From contig RDXB01000040.1 of the NCBI GenBank assembly GCA_004292515.1, forward strand, positions 1-64,000: a stretch of 64,000 nt of DNA, in the 5' to 3' direction. The position numbers and the translations under genes were made by a program. The stretch is from Oscillatoriales cyanobacterium (lineage in GTDB: Bacteria; Cyanobacteriota; Cyanobacteriia; CACIAM-69d). The notes under the pieces are model-generated. The model saw only the letters and a program-made list of their open reading frames with translations. It searched no databases and was not told the origin of the DNA. Positions 46,010-55,102 of the stretch are shown piece by piece (the first letter of the stretch is position 1; each line of letters begins with the position of its first letter).

Positions 46010-46037
46010 CGGTAACGCTGGTTGTATTGGCAACTAC
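46010..46037 (-). promoter_or_regulatory. Candidate NtcA site upstream of glutamate synthase
   Basis: GTATTGGCAACTAC (46024-46037) is an exact, symmetric GTA-N8-TAC. On the minus strand a GACAAT box follows after 23 nt, one base from TAN3T. It is 350 bp from the glsF start, and such sites occur by chance every few kb, so this is tentative. Confidence 0.3.
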
Positions 46038-46655
46038 TGATTGACCACGAGGGTATCGGTCGGCAATTGCGTTGGCAGTTTAAGGAGACCAAGCGAACCG
46101 GGCAACCAGCAATTAAGCCATCAAGCGTTTATCGTTAAGCCGTTTGAGCGATCAGCCACGATTGAGGGCTGGCACGATCGGGGTTCGATCGCGCTGCCGT
46201 GATCGGGCAGATGCAAGGTTGGCAATTCGCGCGGCGACCTAGCCTGTCTTCATTCATCGAGTTGCACGCAGGCCAGCGCAGAGTGGCAAATTGTCCAATC
46301 GCATAGGAGCTGGTCGGCGATCGGTAAACCTAATTCTAAAGAAACTGTAGCGCTTTAATCTAGATCGACCCTTGGCGTTTACGCAACCAGTTACGACTGG
46401 TTAGGGCAAGGTTGCGATCGCCGCGATCTCATGAAATCGTCACAGCGGGGGCAATTGCTCGAATCACAAGCCGGCGGGGATTTTTGCGATCGACCACCAA
46501 CGGCGCACCCCGATCGCGCTACACTCTTGCCATTGCGCCACCCCGCCAGGTGGATTGGATTGCTGGAATCGCGACCTGCGATCGCCCTTTCCCCCCTTGG
46601 CTGGCTCCGGTTTTATCTGCTGTGTCGCGCCCCGTCCTGATCTGTCCTTGAAGCC

Positions 46656-46967
46656 ATGCCCATCGCCGTTGGAACCATCGAAACCCTAGGTTTTCCATCG
46701 ATCCTGGCCGCCGCCGATGCGATGGTTAAAGGGGCCCGCGTCACGCTGGTCTTTTTTGACAAGGCCGAGAAAGGCAACTTCTTCATCACAATTCGCGGCC
46801 CGGTGTCCGAAGTGGAACGAGCGATGGAAGAAGGGATCAAAGCTGCGAAGGCGGTCTACGGCGGCCAGGTGATTAGCCACTACATCATTCCGCACCCCTA
46901 CGAGAACACCGAGGGCGTGATGCCGATCGACTACACCCCCGAAAGCGAACCCCACCGCGTGACCTAA
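46656..46967 (+). CDS. ccmK3: Carboxysome shell protein, CcmK3-like BMC domain
   Basis: 103 residues, one BMC domain. MPIAVGTIETLGFPSILAAA, DAMVKGARVTLVFFDKAEKG, NFFITIRGPVSEVERAM and SHYIIPHPYEN follow CcmK3/CcmK4-type proteins more than CcmK1/K2; the KGNF where CcmK1/2 have the KIGS pore loop and the short C-terminus resemble CcmK3. It would occupy minor shell positions of the beta-carboxysome. CcmK3 normally has a CcmK4 neighbour and forms mixed hexamers with it, yet the next gene is glyQ. CcmK4 is a possible alternative name. Confidence 0.75.
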   Translation: MPIAVGTIETLGFPSILAAADAMVKGARVTLVFFDKAEKGNFFITIRGPVSEVERAMEEGIKAAKAVYGGQVISHYIIPHPYENTEGVMPIDYTPESEPHRVT

Positions 46968-47380
46968 GGGGATGCCCAAAAAGTATCTTTTGGCATGAAC
47001 CAAGCAGCAATACTCGTGGGAGCAAGATGCTCAAGTTCCTTGTCCACCAGGTTGATCGCTCGGGCATCCAGAGTATCAACCTTGGCTTTTCAGGCTTCCC
47101 CTACCAGACCTCCCCTAGGCGATCGCAAATTCCGTGAGGCGGCATTTTCGGGGCAAGGCGTTATTTGAGGCAAATCGTCTTTGAGGCGCATGAAATGTCA
47201 GAGCGATGCCCTCTAAAGCCAGCCCGGCACAAGGTTTGACTTGGGGGTGAATAGAACGATCGCGCCGTTCCCGTTTCGGTTAGTGTTTTCGGTTAGTGTT
47301 ACTGTGCTAATCGGATTGGGCCTGAGCCAGAACAGCAATCCGATGATCAGTTGTTTGGGATTTTTGGGAGCGGATAGGCG

Positions 47381-48268
47381 GTGTTTTTCCAGCAGGCGAT
47401 CGCAACGTTACACGACTTTTGGGCCCAGCAAGGCTGCTTAATCGGTCAGCCCTACGACACCGAAAAGGGCGCAGGCACCAAAAATCCCCACACCTTCCTG
47501 CGTGCCCTGGGGCCCGAGCCTTGGTCGGTGGCCTATGTGGAACCCTGCCGCCGCCCCACCGATGGCCGCTACGGCGAAAACCCCAACCGCTATCAGCACT
47601 ACTACCAATACCAAGTGCTGATTAAGCCCTCGCCGGACAACATCCAAGAGATCTATCTAGACTCCTTACGGGCCTTGGGAATTCGCCCCGAAGACCATGA
47701 CGTGCGGTTTGTGGAAGACAACTGGGAAGATGCCTCCGTGGGTGCTTGGGGCGTGGGCTGGGAAGTATGGCTCGATGGGATGGAAGTGACCCAGTTCACC
47801 TATTTCCAGCAGTGCGGTGGCTTGGATTGCGATCCCGTGTCGATCGAAATTACCTACGGCCTTGAGCGGCTGGTGATGTACCTACAGGGCGTGAGTGCGA
47901 TCGCCGACATCCGCTGGAACGATCGGCTGCTCTATGGCGATGTGCACATGCAGGGTGAAATTGAGCAGTGCCACTACAACTTCGAGGCCTCTGACCCGGA
48001 GATGTTGTTCGCGCTGTTTGGTCTCTACGAAAAAGAAGCGCTGCAACTGATCGATCGCCGCCTGGCCATTCCGGCGCTGGACTTTGTGCTGAAGTGTTCC
48101 CACACCTTCAATATGCTCGACGCGCGCGGGGTAATCGCCGTCATGGAACGGACGCGCTACATCGGCCGGATTCGCGGCATGGCGCGGCAGGTGGCCAAGC
48201 TCTACGTGGAACGGCGCGAGGAACTGGGTTTCCCCCTGCTGAAGGGGCGATCGTTGACCCAGGTTTAG
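47381..48268 (+). CDS. glyQ: Glycyl-tRNA synthetase alpha subunit
   Basis: 295 residues from GTG 47381. The opening [25 protein letters not shown] and the class II motifs ([63 protein letters not shown]) are canonical for the alpha subunit of the bacterial alpha2-beta2 enzyme. It charges tRNA-Gly together with GlyS, which is not in the window, as is common in cyanobacteria where the two genes are separate. The 410-bp gap upstream (46968-47380) has no gene; it holds a repeated TTCGGTTAGTGTT. Confidence 0.97.
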   Translation: MFFQQAIATLHDFWAQQGCLIGQPYDTEKGAGTKNPHTFLRALGPEPWSVAYVEPCRRPTDGRYGENPNRYQHYYQYQVLIKPSPDNIQEIYLDSLRALGIRPEDHDVRFVEDNWEDASVGAWGVGWEVWLDGMEVTQFTYFQQCGGLDCDPVSIEITYGLERLVMYLQGVSAIADIRWNDRLLYGDVHMQGEIEQCHYNFEASDPEMLFALFGLYEKEALQLIDRRLAIPALDFVLKCSHTFNMLDARGVIAVMERTRYIGRIRGMARQVAKLYVERREELGFPLLKGRSLTQV

Positions 48269-48325
48269 CGCATCCTGTCCCATCACCTAAAATCCTGATT
48301 GCCCGCGCATGACTCGTGAGGCAGC

Positions 48326-48343
48326 AAGGGGCTTCAGCCCCTT
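48326..48343. repeat. Palindrome family copy (one-base variant)
   Basis: AAGGGGCTTCAGCCCCTT with the usual left flank AAAATCCTGATT...GTGAGGCAGC. Directly downstream of glyQ. Confidence 0.8.
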
Positions 48344-48464
48344 GTTCTGATCGGCTCGCGGGTTCATGAATTCATGGGTTACGGGTTAAGTCCTGGGACG
48401 AGGATTTCGGAAAAATTTTATAATTGCCCCATCAATCGCCGGTTTTGAGAGCAGGAGCTAACAA

Positions 48465-48965
48465 ATGGGTTTACTTTTGACTGTGGCCGATCGCCTGACA
48501 GAGACTTTGGAGCCGATCGCCGCCCAATTCCGAGGCATGAACTTGCCGGAACCGATCACCCATTGGGGCCACCCGCTGATGATGGGGATTGTGATGTTTG
48601 CGATGGGCACGGCGGCCGTGTCCTTGGGCTGGAAGGGCCGGTTAGCGGAACCCAGCGATGAAAAGGCTACGTTGCTGACCAATCACAAGCGCCTGGCCCT
48701 GTGGATGACAACCTTTATGGCCATGGGCTACTCGGGCGGGTTGCTGTCGCTGGTGATGCAACAAAAGCCGATTTTGGAAAGCCCCCACTTCTGGACAGGC
48801 ACGCTCGTTTTGGGTCTGTTGGGGGCCAATGGGGCAATTTCCATGTCCAAGTTTGGCGGTGGTAAGCCAGAGTTGCGGACGGCCCATGCTTACCTGGGAA
48901 CGGCGGCTTTTGGGGTGATGGTGCTGCACGCGGTCTTTGGCTTACGTCTGGGTCTGTCGTTCTAG
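48465..48965 (+). CDS. DUF4079 family membrane protein
   Basis: 166 residues from ATG 48465 with AGGAG 8 nt upstream. Four membrane segments: about 36-54 (WGHPLMMGIVMFAMGTAAVS), 79-98, 110-128 and 142-160. The regularly spaced His residues (THWGHP, TNHKR, TAHAYLG, VLHAVFGL) recall cytochrome b561-like folds, and DUF4079 is a cyanobacteria/plastid family found in thylakoids or plasma membrane. Function not established; haem binding is inference. Confidence 0.8.
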   Translation: MGLLLTVADRLTETLEPIAAQFRGMNLPEPITHWGHPLMMGIVMFAMGTAAVSLGWKGRLAEPSDEKATLLTNHKRLALWMTTFMAMGYSGGLLSLVMQQKPILESPHFWTGTLVLGLLGANGAISMSKFGGGKPELRTAHAYLGTAAFGVMVLHAVFGLRLGLSF

Positions 48966-48988
48966 TGGCCTATTAGTAGCTTGACTCA

Positions 48989-49255
48989 GTAGGTTGGGTT
49001 GAACTTTGCGAAACCCAACGCGATCGATGTAGTAGCGCTCCTAGACTATTTTGATTGGTTTCGTTACTCGATCATTAGGGGGCAAGGGGCTTAAGCCCCT
49101 TGTCTGACACGATTGATTTTGCACAATTAACCCAGTGAATTAGAGCAGTTGCGCCAGTAGCGCTGACGACGGTTGAGTTTTGGAGCGGAATCCAACCTGC
49201 TAGTGAGCGATGCAATAGGGGCGGCTGTTGGGTTTCGTTCCCCAACCCAACCTAC
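48989..49255. repeat. 84-bp element split by an inserted palindrome element
   Basis: Left half GTAGGTTGGGTTGAACTTTGCG.. AAACCCAACGCGATC at 48989-49025; right half TGTTGGGTTTC...CAACCCAACCTAC at about 49226-49255. Between them sits a palindrome-family copy (AAGGGGCTTAAGCCCCTT at 49084-49101). The two halves together rebuild one 84-bp element. Confidence 0.6.
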
Positions 49256-49309
49256 AGGATTACTACAGGACTACTACGAGATCTTGCCGTTACCAGTTCG
49301 TGATGGGGC

Positions 49310-49327
49310 AAGGGGCTTAAGCCCCTT
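49310..49327. repeat. 18-bp palindrome AAGGGGCTTAAGCCCCTT
   Basis: Perfect copy with left flank CCGTTACCAGTTCGTGATGG, 150 bp upstream of comEC. The whole gap 48966-49478 consists of such repeats; no gene seen. Confidence 0.85.
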
Positions 49328-49478
49328 GTCTACCGGGGTTGGAGGGTTTGTGGATTGACGTTTTTGATATTGGACTTTTGACCTCACACTTTGAATTTGT
49401 TGTGCTAAGACCCGATCGCCCTGATTCAATCCCGCTGGGAGTCAGGGCGATCGACTTTTTGGGGGAAGGGGCGATCGA

Positions 49479-51839
49479 ATGACGGGCTTGGCAATTTTGG
49501 GGCTGGCGTTTGTGGCGGGGTTGCTGGCGACGGGGTTGCCGGGGGGCGGCCTGTGGCTGTTGGGGTGTGGGCTGGTGATGGTGGGGGTGCGATCGCTCCC
49601 GGCTGGTCGTCGGTGGCGGTGGCTTGATCCCAGTTCGAAACCGGGCTTTTGGTTGGCGGCGGGGCTGGTGGGATTGTTGGCGGCGCTCTATTTACAATGG
49701 CGCACGCCCCAACCGGGCCCCGAGGACATCAGCAAGGCCGTGGGGGCGATCGAGCAAACGGGAGCAGCCGCCAACTTGGCCACGGTGCGCGGCCAGGTGG
49801 ATTCGGACTATCAACTGACGAGCAGCGGCAAGGCCCGGTTTTGGTTGCAGGCGACCCAACTGCTGCAAATTCCCACAGCGATCGGACCCGGCGGGGCAAC
49901 TCCTCCCCAAAATTTGGTGCAGAGCGTGACGGGCCGGGTCTACACCACTGTGCCCCTGTTGCAGGCGACGGGCTTAACACCAGGCCAAACCGTGGAAGTG
50001 AGCGGCCGGCTTTATTTGCCCTCACGCGCCAAAAATCCCGGGGCGTTTGATTTTGCTTGGTATTCGCAGCGGGAAGGTAGCTTTACCGGGTTGGCGGGCC
50101 GAACGCTCCAGATGATTGACCGGCCGGCGGCGACCGAGGGTTGGTGGTCTGGCTGGGATCGGCTCAGTCCCCGATCGCTCAACAAGCATCTGGTGCGGGA
50201 ACTGGTGCGATCGATGGGCTTTCCCGAGGGGGCATTTTTGGGCGCGTTGGTGCTGGGTCGGCAGGCGGTAGATTTGCCCCCGGATCTACAAGCCCAGTTT
50301 GTGCAGGCGGGGCTGGCCCATGTGTTGGCGGCTTCCGGCTTTCAGATCGTGACGCTGCTGGGCACGTTTTTGGCGATCGTTCGGTTGCGGCCCTTGCCCT
50401 GGCCCCTGGCCTTGGCGGGGGCGGCGGTGGTGCTGGGCTATGTGTGGTTGGCGGGGGCGGGGCCGTCGGTGGTGCGGGCGGGGCTGATGGGTTTGGCGGT
50501 GATTGCGGGGTTAATGCAACAGCGATCGATTAACACCTTGGGGGCCTTGCTGGCCGTGGTGGTGGCCATGTTGCTGTGGCATCCCCTCTGGATTTGGGAT
50601 CTGAGTTTTCAGTTCAGCTTGTTGGCCACCTTGGGGCTGATTGCTTCGGCCGGGCCGATCGTCCAATGGTTAACAGCACTGCCCTTTTTCTTGGCGGAAC
50701 CGCTGGCGGCTTCCTTGGCGGCTACCCTGTGGGTAATGCCGGTACAGCTTTGGACGTTTTATCAAGTTTCCCCCTACGGGCCGATCGCCAGTGCCTTAAC
50801 CACCATTCCCGTGGCGATCTTGACGATCGCGGGGGCGATCGGGGCGTTGCTGTTGGTAATCTTGCCGCCCTTGGGACGCTGGTTCACGAGCTGGCTGACC
50901 TATCCGGTCAAGGCGCTACTGATGATTGGGGACTGGATCGCCACGCTGCCGGGCAGTGCAATCGCGATCGGGGCGATTTCGATCGCTCAGGTGCTGATTC
51001 TGTACCTGTTGATCTTGCTGGTGTGGCGATCGCCCTGGTTCCATCGGGCCAACCGCTGGCTGTTGGCGGCGATCGTGGCGGTGCTCCTGGCGATCGGCCC
51101 CGGTTGGGTAGCCCGTGCTCACCAGCTCTCACTCACGGTGCTGGATGCAGGCAATCAATCCATGTTGGCCGTGCAAGATGGGGGCCAAGTGATGCTGGTT
51201 GGATCTGGGGATATGGCAGTAGCCCAATTTACTCTGCTCCCCTTCCTGCGCCATCAGGGGGTGAACCGAGTGTCCGGCGTTGTGGCCCTGGGCGATCGCC
51301 TAGAAGACCGCCGAGCTTGGTTGGGGATCTTGGAACAGTTGCCGATCGCCAATCTGTACGATCGCCCATTGCAGGTGGCCGCGTCCAATGTCGATCGGGC
51401 CTTGGTCAGTGCGCTGCGGGTGCGTAATGGGCGCTATCACACCCTGGCGGCGGGTCAGGTGGTGCGGCTGGGACGGGCGGAGCTACGGGCGATCGATCCC
51501 AACTTGCCGGCCTTGAGCCTCACACTAGGGTCAGAAACCTGGCTGCTGTTGGGCAATTGCTCGGCAGATCAACAGAAACTCTTGGTGCAAACCAATCCAC
51601 TGACTCCGGTGACGGGTCTTTGGTGGTCAGGCCAGGCCCTCTCGCCCGACTTGTTGAACAAGCTGCAACCCCAATGGGCGATCGCCTCCACGCGCGAGAT
51701 CCCAGAACCGATCGCCCAACTCTTGCAGGACAAGCGCGTCAAGATCTATCAAACGGGCAACGACGGAGCGATCGACTGGACTCCCAATCAGGGGTTGCGG
51801 GCCAATTTTGATCCCACCCCAACGGATCAACCGTTGTAG
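49479..51839 (+). CDS. comEC: ComEC/Rec2-type DNA uptake channel protein
   Basis: 786 residues. N-terminal helices and a DUF4131-like soluble region (about 50-230) lead into the competence channel domain (about 240-520) with AGLAHVLAASGFQIVTLLGTF, SVVRAGLMGLAVIAGLM and WDLSFQFSLLATLGLI. The C-terminal metallo-beta-lactamase-like part starts at LSLTVLDAGNQSMLAVQDGG but the usual HxHxDH zinc motif is absent (VVALGDRLEDRRAW at that place), so it should not act as a nuclease. ComEC carries single-stranded DNA through the plasma membrane. Its last 13 bp overlap the convergent GAF-PAS gene. Confidence 0.9.
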   Translation: MTGLAILGLAFVAGLLATGLPGGGLWLLGCGLVMVGVRSLPAGRRWRWLDPSSKPGFWLAAGLVGLLAALYLQWRTPQPGPEDISKAVGAIEQTGAAANLATVRGQVDSDYQLTSSGKARFWLQATQLLQIPTAIGPGGATPPQNLVQSVTGRVYTTVPLLQATGLTPGQTVEVSGRLYLPSRAKNPGAFDFAWYSQREGSFTGLAGRTLQMIDRPAATEGWWSGWDRLSPRSLNKHLVRELVRSMGFPEGAFLGALVLGRQAVDLPPDLQAQFVQAGLAHVLAASGFQIVTLLGTFLAIVRLRPLPWPLALAGAAVVLGYVWLAGAGPSVVRAGLMGLAVIAGLMQQRSINTLGALLAVVVAMLLWHPLWIWDLSFQFSLLATLGLIASAGPIVQWLTALPFFLAEPLAASLAATLWVMPVQLWTFYQVSPYGPIASALTTIPVAILTIAGAIGALLLVILPPLGRWFTSWLTYPVKALLMIGDWIATLPGSAIAIGAISIAQVLILYLLILLVWRSPWFHRANRWLLAAIVAVLLAIGPGWVARAHQLSLTVLDAGNQSMLAVQDGGQVMLVGSGDMAVAQFTLLPFLRHQGVNRVSGVVALGDRLEDRRAWLGILEQLPIANLYDRPLQVAASNVDRALVSALRVRNGRYHTLAAGQVVRLGRAELRAIDPNLPALSLTLGSETWLLLGNCSADQQKLLVQTNPLTPVTGLWWSGQALSPDLLNKLQPQWAIASTREIPEPIAQLLQDKRVKIYQTGNDGAIDWTPNQGLRANFDPTPTDQPL

Positions 51840-52918
51840 GACGCTTCGGGGCTGGGCAACAAATCCACGCGCCGCACTAAACCAATCACCCCCGGCTCGC
51901 CCGAAAAGTGGATCCGTTCGGCATAGAACTCCAGACTCATAAGCTGTCCGTTGCGATGTCGCCCCACGGAAATGCAGGTTAGGGGATGTTCGTAGCTGCG
52001 GATGCAATGCTCCAACTTATGGGCAAGGGCGGCTTGGTAATCCACGGGGATCAGATCCAAGATGGATTCGATTTTGGCTAAGTCGCGTCGTCGATACCCA
52101 AAGATTTGGGCAAAGGCCCGATTGACATACCGCAGTCGGCCTTCAGCGGTGGCGATCAAAAGGCCGGTGTCTTCGAGAGTGCGTTGATCGGCGATCGAAC
52201 TGGCAGGATTGGAAATGCCTGACACCACCGAATCATCACTAAAGGAGCTACCCACAGAAGGCAGTGAAGGGGCCTCGCTGGGGGCTGATTCATGGGGATT
52301 GTCGGGAGTGCTGAGGGTTTGGTACAGCATGGCATTTTCAAGGCTGAGGGCGATCGCCTCGGCCGCCACATGGGACTGCTCAACACTGCCGGGCCCAAAG
52401 TAGTGGGGCTGGCTGTGCATCAAGGTCACCAGGGCCAGCAGCCGCTTGCCCCGCTGCACCGGAATGCAGAGCGCCGATCGCACCGTGTAGGGCTGATTGG
52501 GCAATTGCAGCCAGCGTTCATCGTCCATGCTGTCCGTGACCAGGGCAATTTCCCGGCGCTGGATAGTCCAGGCCGCCAGACCCTCTTGCAAAATTTGATT
52601 GACGATTTCTCGCTTTTGCTCCCGGATGGTGGAACCACGGGCCAGCAAACATTCCGTGGCTTGCCCCTGGGCATCGAGCAAGAAAATGCTGCCCTGCTCG
52701 GCTTGGCAGAGGGATTGGAGCGATTCCAGGATCTGTTGAGTGAGGGCGCGCAGCATCAGGTTGCTAGCGGTGGTCATGCGTGCGGTGATCACCCAACTCG
52801 CCAGTAACTCGTGTTGCAGTTGCAGGGCAGCATTCCGGGCCGCGAGTCGATCGACCTCTGCCTGAAGTTGCAACACTTCAGCATTGGTCAGCACCACTGA
52901 CCCCTCCCGATCGCTCAT
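51827..52918 (-). CDS. GAF-PAS sensory protein without output domain
   Basis: 363 residues from the ATG at 52918 (MSDREGSVVLTNAEVLQLQ); a start at 52969 would add 17. A coiled coil (about 10-40) is followed by a GAF domain (about 50-205; EQGSIFLLDAQGQATECLLA, VRSALCIPVQRGKRLLALVTL), a Ser-rich linker, and a PAS domain (about 245-355; LLIATAEGRLRYVNRAFAQI, FGYRRRDL). There is no histidine kinase, GGDEF or response domain, so it must signal through a partner. No Cys in a phytochrome-like position is obvious. Confidence 0.83.
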   Translation of the reverse strand: MSDREGSVVLTNAEVLQLQAEVDRLAARNAALQLQHELLASWVITARMTTASNLMLRALTQQILESLQSLCQAEQGSIFLLDAQGQATECLLARGSTIREQKREIVNQILQEGLAAWTIQRREIALVTDSMDDERWLQLPNQPYTVRSALCIPVQRGKRLLALVTLMHSQPHYFGPGSVEQSHVAAEAIALSLENAMLYQTLSTPDNPHESAPSEAPSLPSVGSSFSDDSVVSGISNPASSIADQRTLEDTGLLIATAEGRLRYVNRAFAQIFGYRRRDLAKIESILDLIPVDYQAALAHKLEHCIRSYEHPLTCISVGRHRNGQLMSLEFYAERIHFSGEPGVIGLVRRVDLLPSPEASYNG

Positions 52919-53137
52919 GACGACTGCTCTCCCCAACTGATAGCCGATAAAATCAACGCCTGAACTCAAGCAAGACCTGTATCAGTATGAACCGAAGACA
53001 GGATGCGGTGATGTACAACAAGTAGACTATTTCATTTTCTCCGATTGCCACCGGCCTGTGACCGATCGCCTCGACCCGGCCGTTCAGCAGCGTTGGGTGC
53101 AAGGGACGATCGCCCCCTTACACCGTGACCCATCGGT

Positions 53138-53400
53138 GGTCAATCAGGGGTCAATCAGGGGTCAATCGGAATCGCAGGGATGACGATCGCCCCCCGATCC
53201 AGCATCCGTGGAAACTGCCAAGGGGTTGCAATTGATACTGGCTGGCCACCCTGACTGGCGACGCTAGTGGGTGGCGTTGGGTCAATCCAGGGAAAGAGTC
53301 CAGACCCGATCGCAGCTAGCCCAATCATGGTGCAGGTTAATCACAGGAGTTAATCGCACAGGTCATATCGCGCAGGTTATATCGCACAGGTTAATCGCGC
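53138..53400. repeat. Two short tandem repeat blocks
   Basis: GGTCAATCAGG (11 bp) three times at 53138-53169, and an imperfect 14-15 bp unit around ATCGCACAGGTTAT at about 53340-53398. They fill part of the gap between the GAF-PAS gene start and the lipoprotein gene end; 52970-53413 otherwise shows no gene. Confidence 0.75.
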
Positions 53401-53413
53401 CAGGGGAGAGTTC

Positions 53414-54751
53414 CTAGGGGTTGGTGCTGGGGCGATCGCGCTGGGCCGGTAATGTGGCGGCGCTGGCGGCGCGATGGTGGGCGGCCGCAGTTTTCGTAGG
53501 GGGGCTAAACCAAATCAGTCGGTAACTGGGCCATTGCTCTACCTGGGTCAGGGGACGTAGATCGCTGCCATCAGCTCGCGTCAAATAGATTCGATCGCTA
53601 CAGGTGAGCGTGCTGCTGGTGATCAGCCGCCGACAGCGACCCGTGAAACCAGCGGTCAGGGCCAAGCGCTGGCCATCGGGTGACCAAGTGTAGCCAGTGA
53701 GGTCGCCTTGGGGTGGCTCGGGAAAGCGAATCTTGAGTTCCTGAAACTGGCGGGTTTGCAAATCCAACAGCCAAATAGCCGATCGCGGCTGACCATCCAG
53801 GCGCTTGGGAAACAACCAGCGGAAACTGAGGAACTCATCCAAGGCATCTTCGCGATCGGTGCTGACCGGCGCGCCCGTGCGATCGCCCAGGAAACTCAGG
53901 CCCTTGCCATTAGGCAACCACTTAAAGTCATAGAGAGCCGTATCGGGATTGCGGAATGGGATTGCATCACCCTCGCGGATGGGAATCAGGCGATCGCCCC
54001 GCAAATTCAAAATCGACAGCTCAACGCGATCGGACTCCAGCCGGTAGCGAGCCACGGCTAACTGCTGACTGTTAGGCGACCAAGCCAGCCAGCGAATTTC
54101 GCGATCGGACTGGTCGTTTGCCAGCCACAGACGCTGGGATCCCGTACGGCGATCGAGCAGATAAATGTCCGAAAAGGTGGCTTCCCCCTGCGATCGCACC
54201 CGTTCGTAGGCCAACCATTGCCCATTAGGACTCCAGGCCTTGCGCCCGGTGCTGGCAGGAATGTTGGCCGGCAGCTCCATCGCTTGCACCGTGCCATCGG
54301 GTCGAATTAAAAACGGCCCCGCCTTCCCGGTCAACAATCCCTGATAGACCATGCCGCTGCCGTCATCAAACCAAGTGGGCGGGCCAGACTCGATCGGCGT
54401 TTGCACCTTATCAGGCTGGTCAATCTCCATATCGTTTTGCAAGAGCCAGCGAGCGACTTCACCAGTTTCCAGATTGGCGGTGTAAAACGCTAGGCGCGAG
54501 GGATTGGGGCCTTGGTTGTTGATGTCGGCGGTCGTGATCAGGGTGGGGCGATCGTTCGGCAACTCCGTGACGCTCGGCAACGGCGAGCTGGGCAGATCGC
54601 CACACCCGATGACCGTAGCTCCCAGCAATCCCATCGTCCCTAAACGCCACCACGATCGCGGGCGCTGAATTGCCCGCCAGGGAGAGGGCTGACTGGCGTT
54701 CTGGAGGCGCAGGCTGCTTAAGACGTTGACAAGGCTCGATCGACAATGCAT
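53414..54751 (-). CDS. Beta-propeller (TolB/WD40-like) lipoprotein
   Basis: 445 residues. A basic stretch and a hydrophobic segment end in a lipobox GATVIGC (Cys near 50), predicting a lipid anchor; the true start may be internal because the lead is long. Repeated blades carry the PD40/TolB pattern WSPNGQWLAYER, WSPNSQQLAVARY, WLPNGKGLSFLGD and WSPDGQRLALTAG. Such proteins bind partners or sugars in the periplasm. No enzyme motif seen; function unknown. Confidence 0.8.
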   Translation of the reverse strand: MHCRSSLVNVLSSLRLQNASQPSPWRAIQRPRSWWRLGTMGLLGATVIGCGDLPSSPLPSVTELPNDRPTLITTADINNQGPNPSRLAFYTANLETGEVARWLLQNDMEIDQPDKVQTPIESGPPTWFDDGSGMVYQGLLTGKAGPFLIRPDGTVQAMELPANIPASTGRKAWSPNGQWLAYERVRSQGEATFSDIYLLDRRTGSQRLWLANDQSDREIRWLAWSPNSQQLAVARYRLESDRVELSILNLRGDRLIPIREGDAIPFRNPDTALYDFKWLPNGKGLSFLGDRTGAPVSTDREDALDEFLSFRWLFPKRLDGQPRSAIWLLDLQTRQFQELKIRFPEPPQGDLTGYTWSPDGQRLALTAGFTGRCRRLITSSTLTCSDRIYLTRADGSDLRPLTQVEQWPSYRLIWFSPPTKTAAAHHRAASAATLPAQRDRPSTNP

Positions 54752-54905
54752 TCGCTAGGGCTAGTCACCGGTCAGTGACTCGGAGTAGGAAGAACCGAGA
54801 GTCAAGTGTACCGAGAAGGAACACCAACCTTGACTGGCTCGGGCGCTCGATGGTTTGGCTCAGGAGTATGAGTCTTTTTGAATAGCTGCCAGAGGGGCGA
54901 CCCGC

Positions 54906-54965
54906 CAATAGACCTGAAACCAATAGACCTGAAACCAATAGACCTGAAACCAATAGACCTGAAAC
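54906..54965. repeat. 15-bp tandem repeat, four exact copies
   Basis: CAATAGACCTGAAAC at 54906, 54921, 54936 and 54951. In the divergent gap between the lipoprotein and dehydrogenase genes. Confidence 0.93.
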
Positions 54966-55026
54966 CGCCAAGGGATTGTCCGCGCGATCGCGTTCTGACC
55001 CGCCGTAAGATAGAGTGTACTTTCTG

Positions 55027-55077
55027 TTGACATCCTCCCTAGCTTGATCGAAAAGCCGTCCTTGAGGGGCGGGGCTT
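55027..55077 (+). mobile_element. Possible IS200/IS605-type end remnant
   Basis: TTGACATCCTCCCTAGCTTG, then AAAAGCCGTCCTTGAGGGGC GGGGCTTGT. It resembles the subterminal hairpin region that flanks tnpB genes in cyanobacteria, but no transposase or target cleavage site is present. Confidence 0.3.
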
Positions 55078-55102
55078 GTACCCTTTACTTTTGGTCACCA
55101 AC

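Noticed and set aside
54765-54971. Minus-strand frame with VSGLL repeats
   Set aside because: Product of the 15-bp repeat; no start signal, no conserved sequence.
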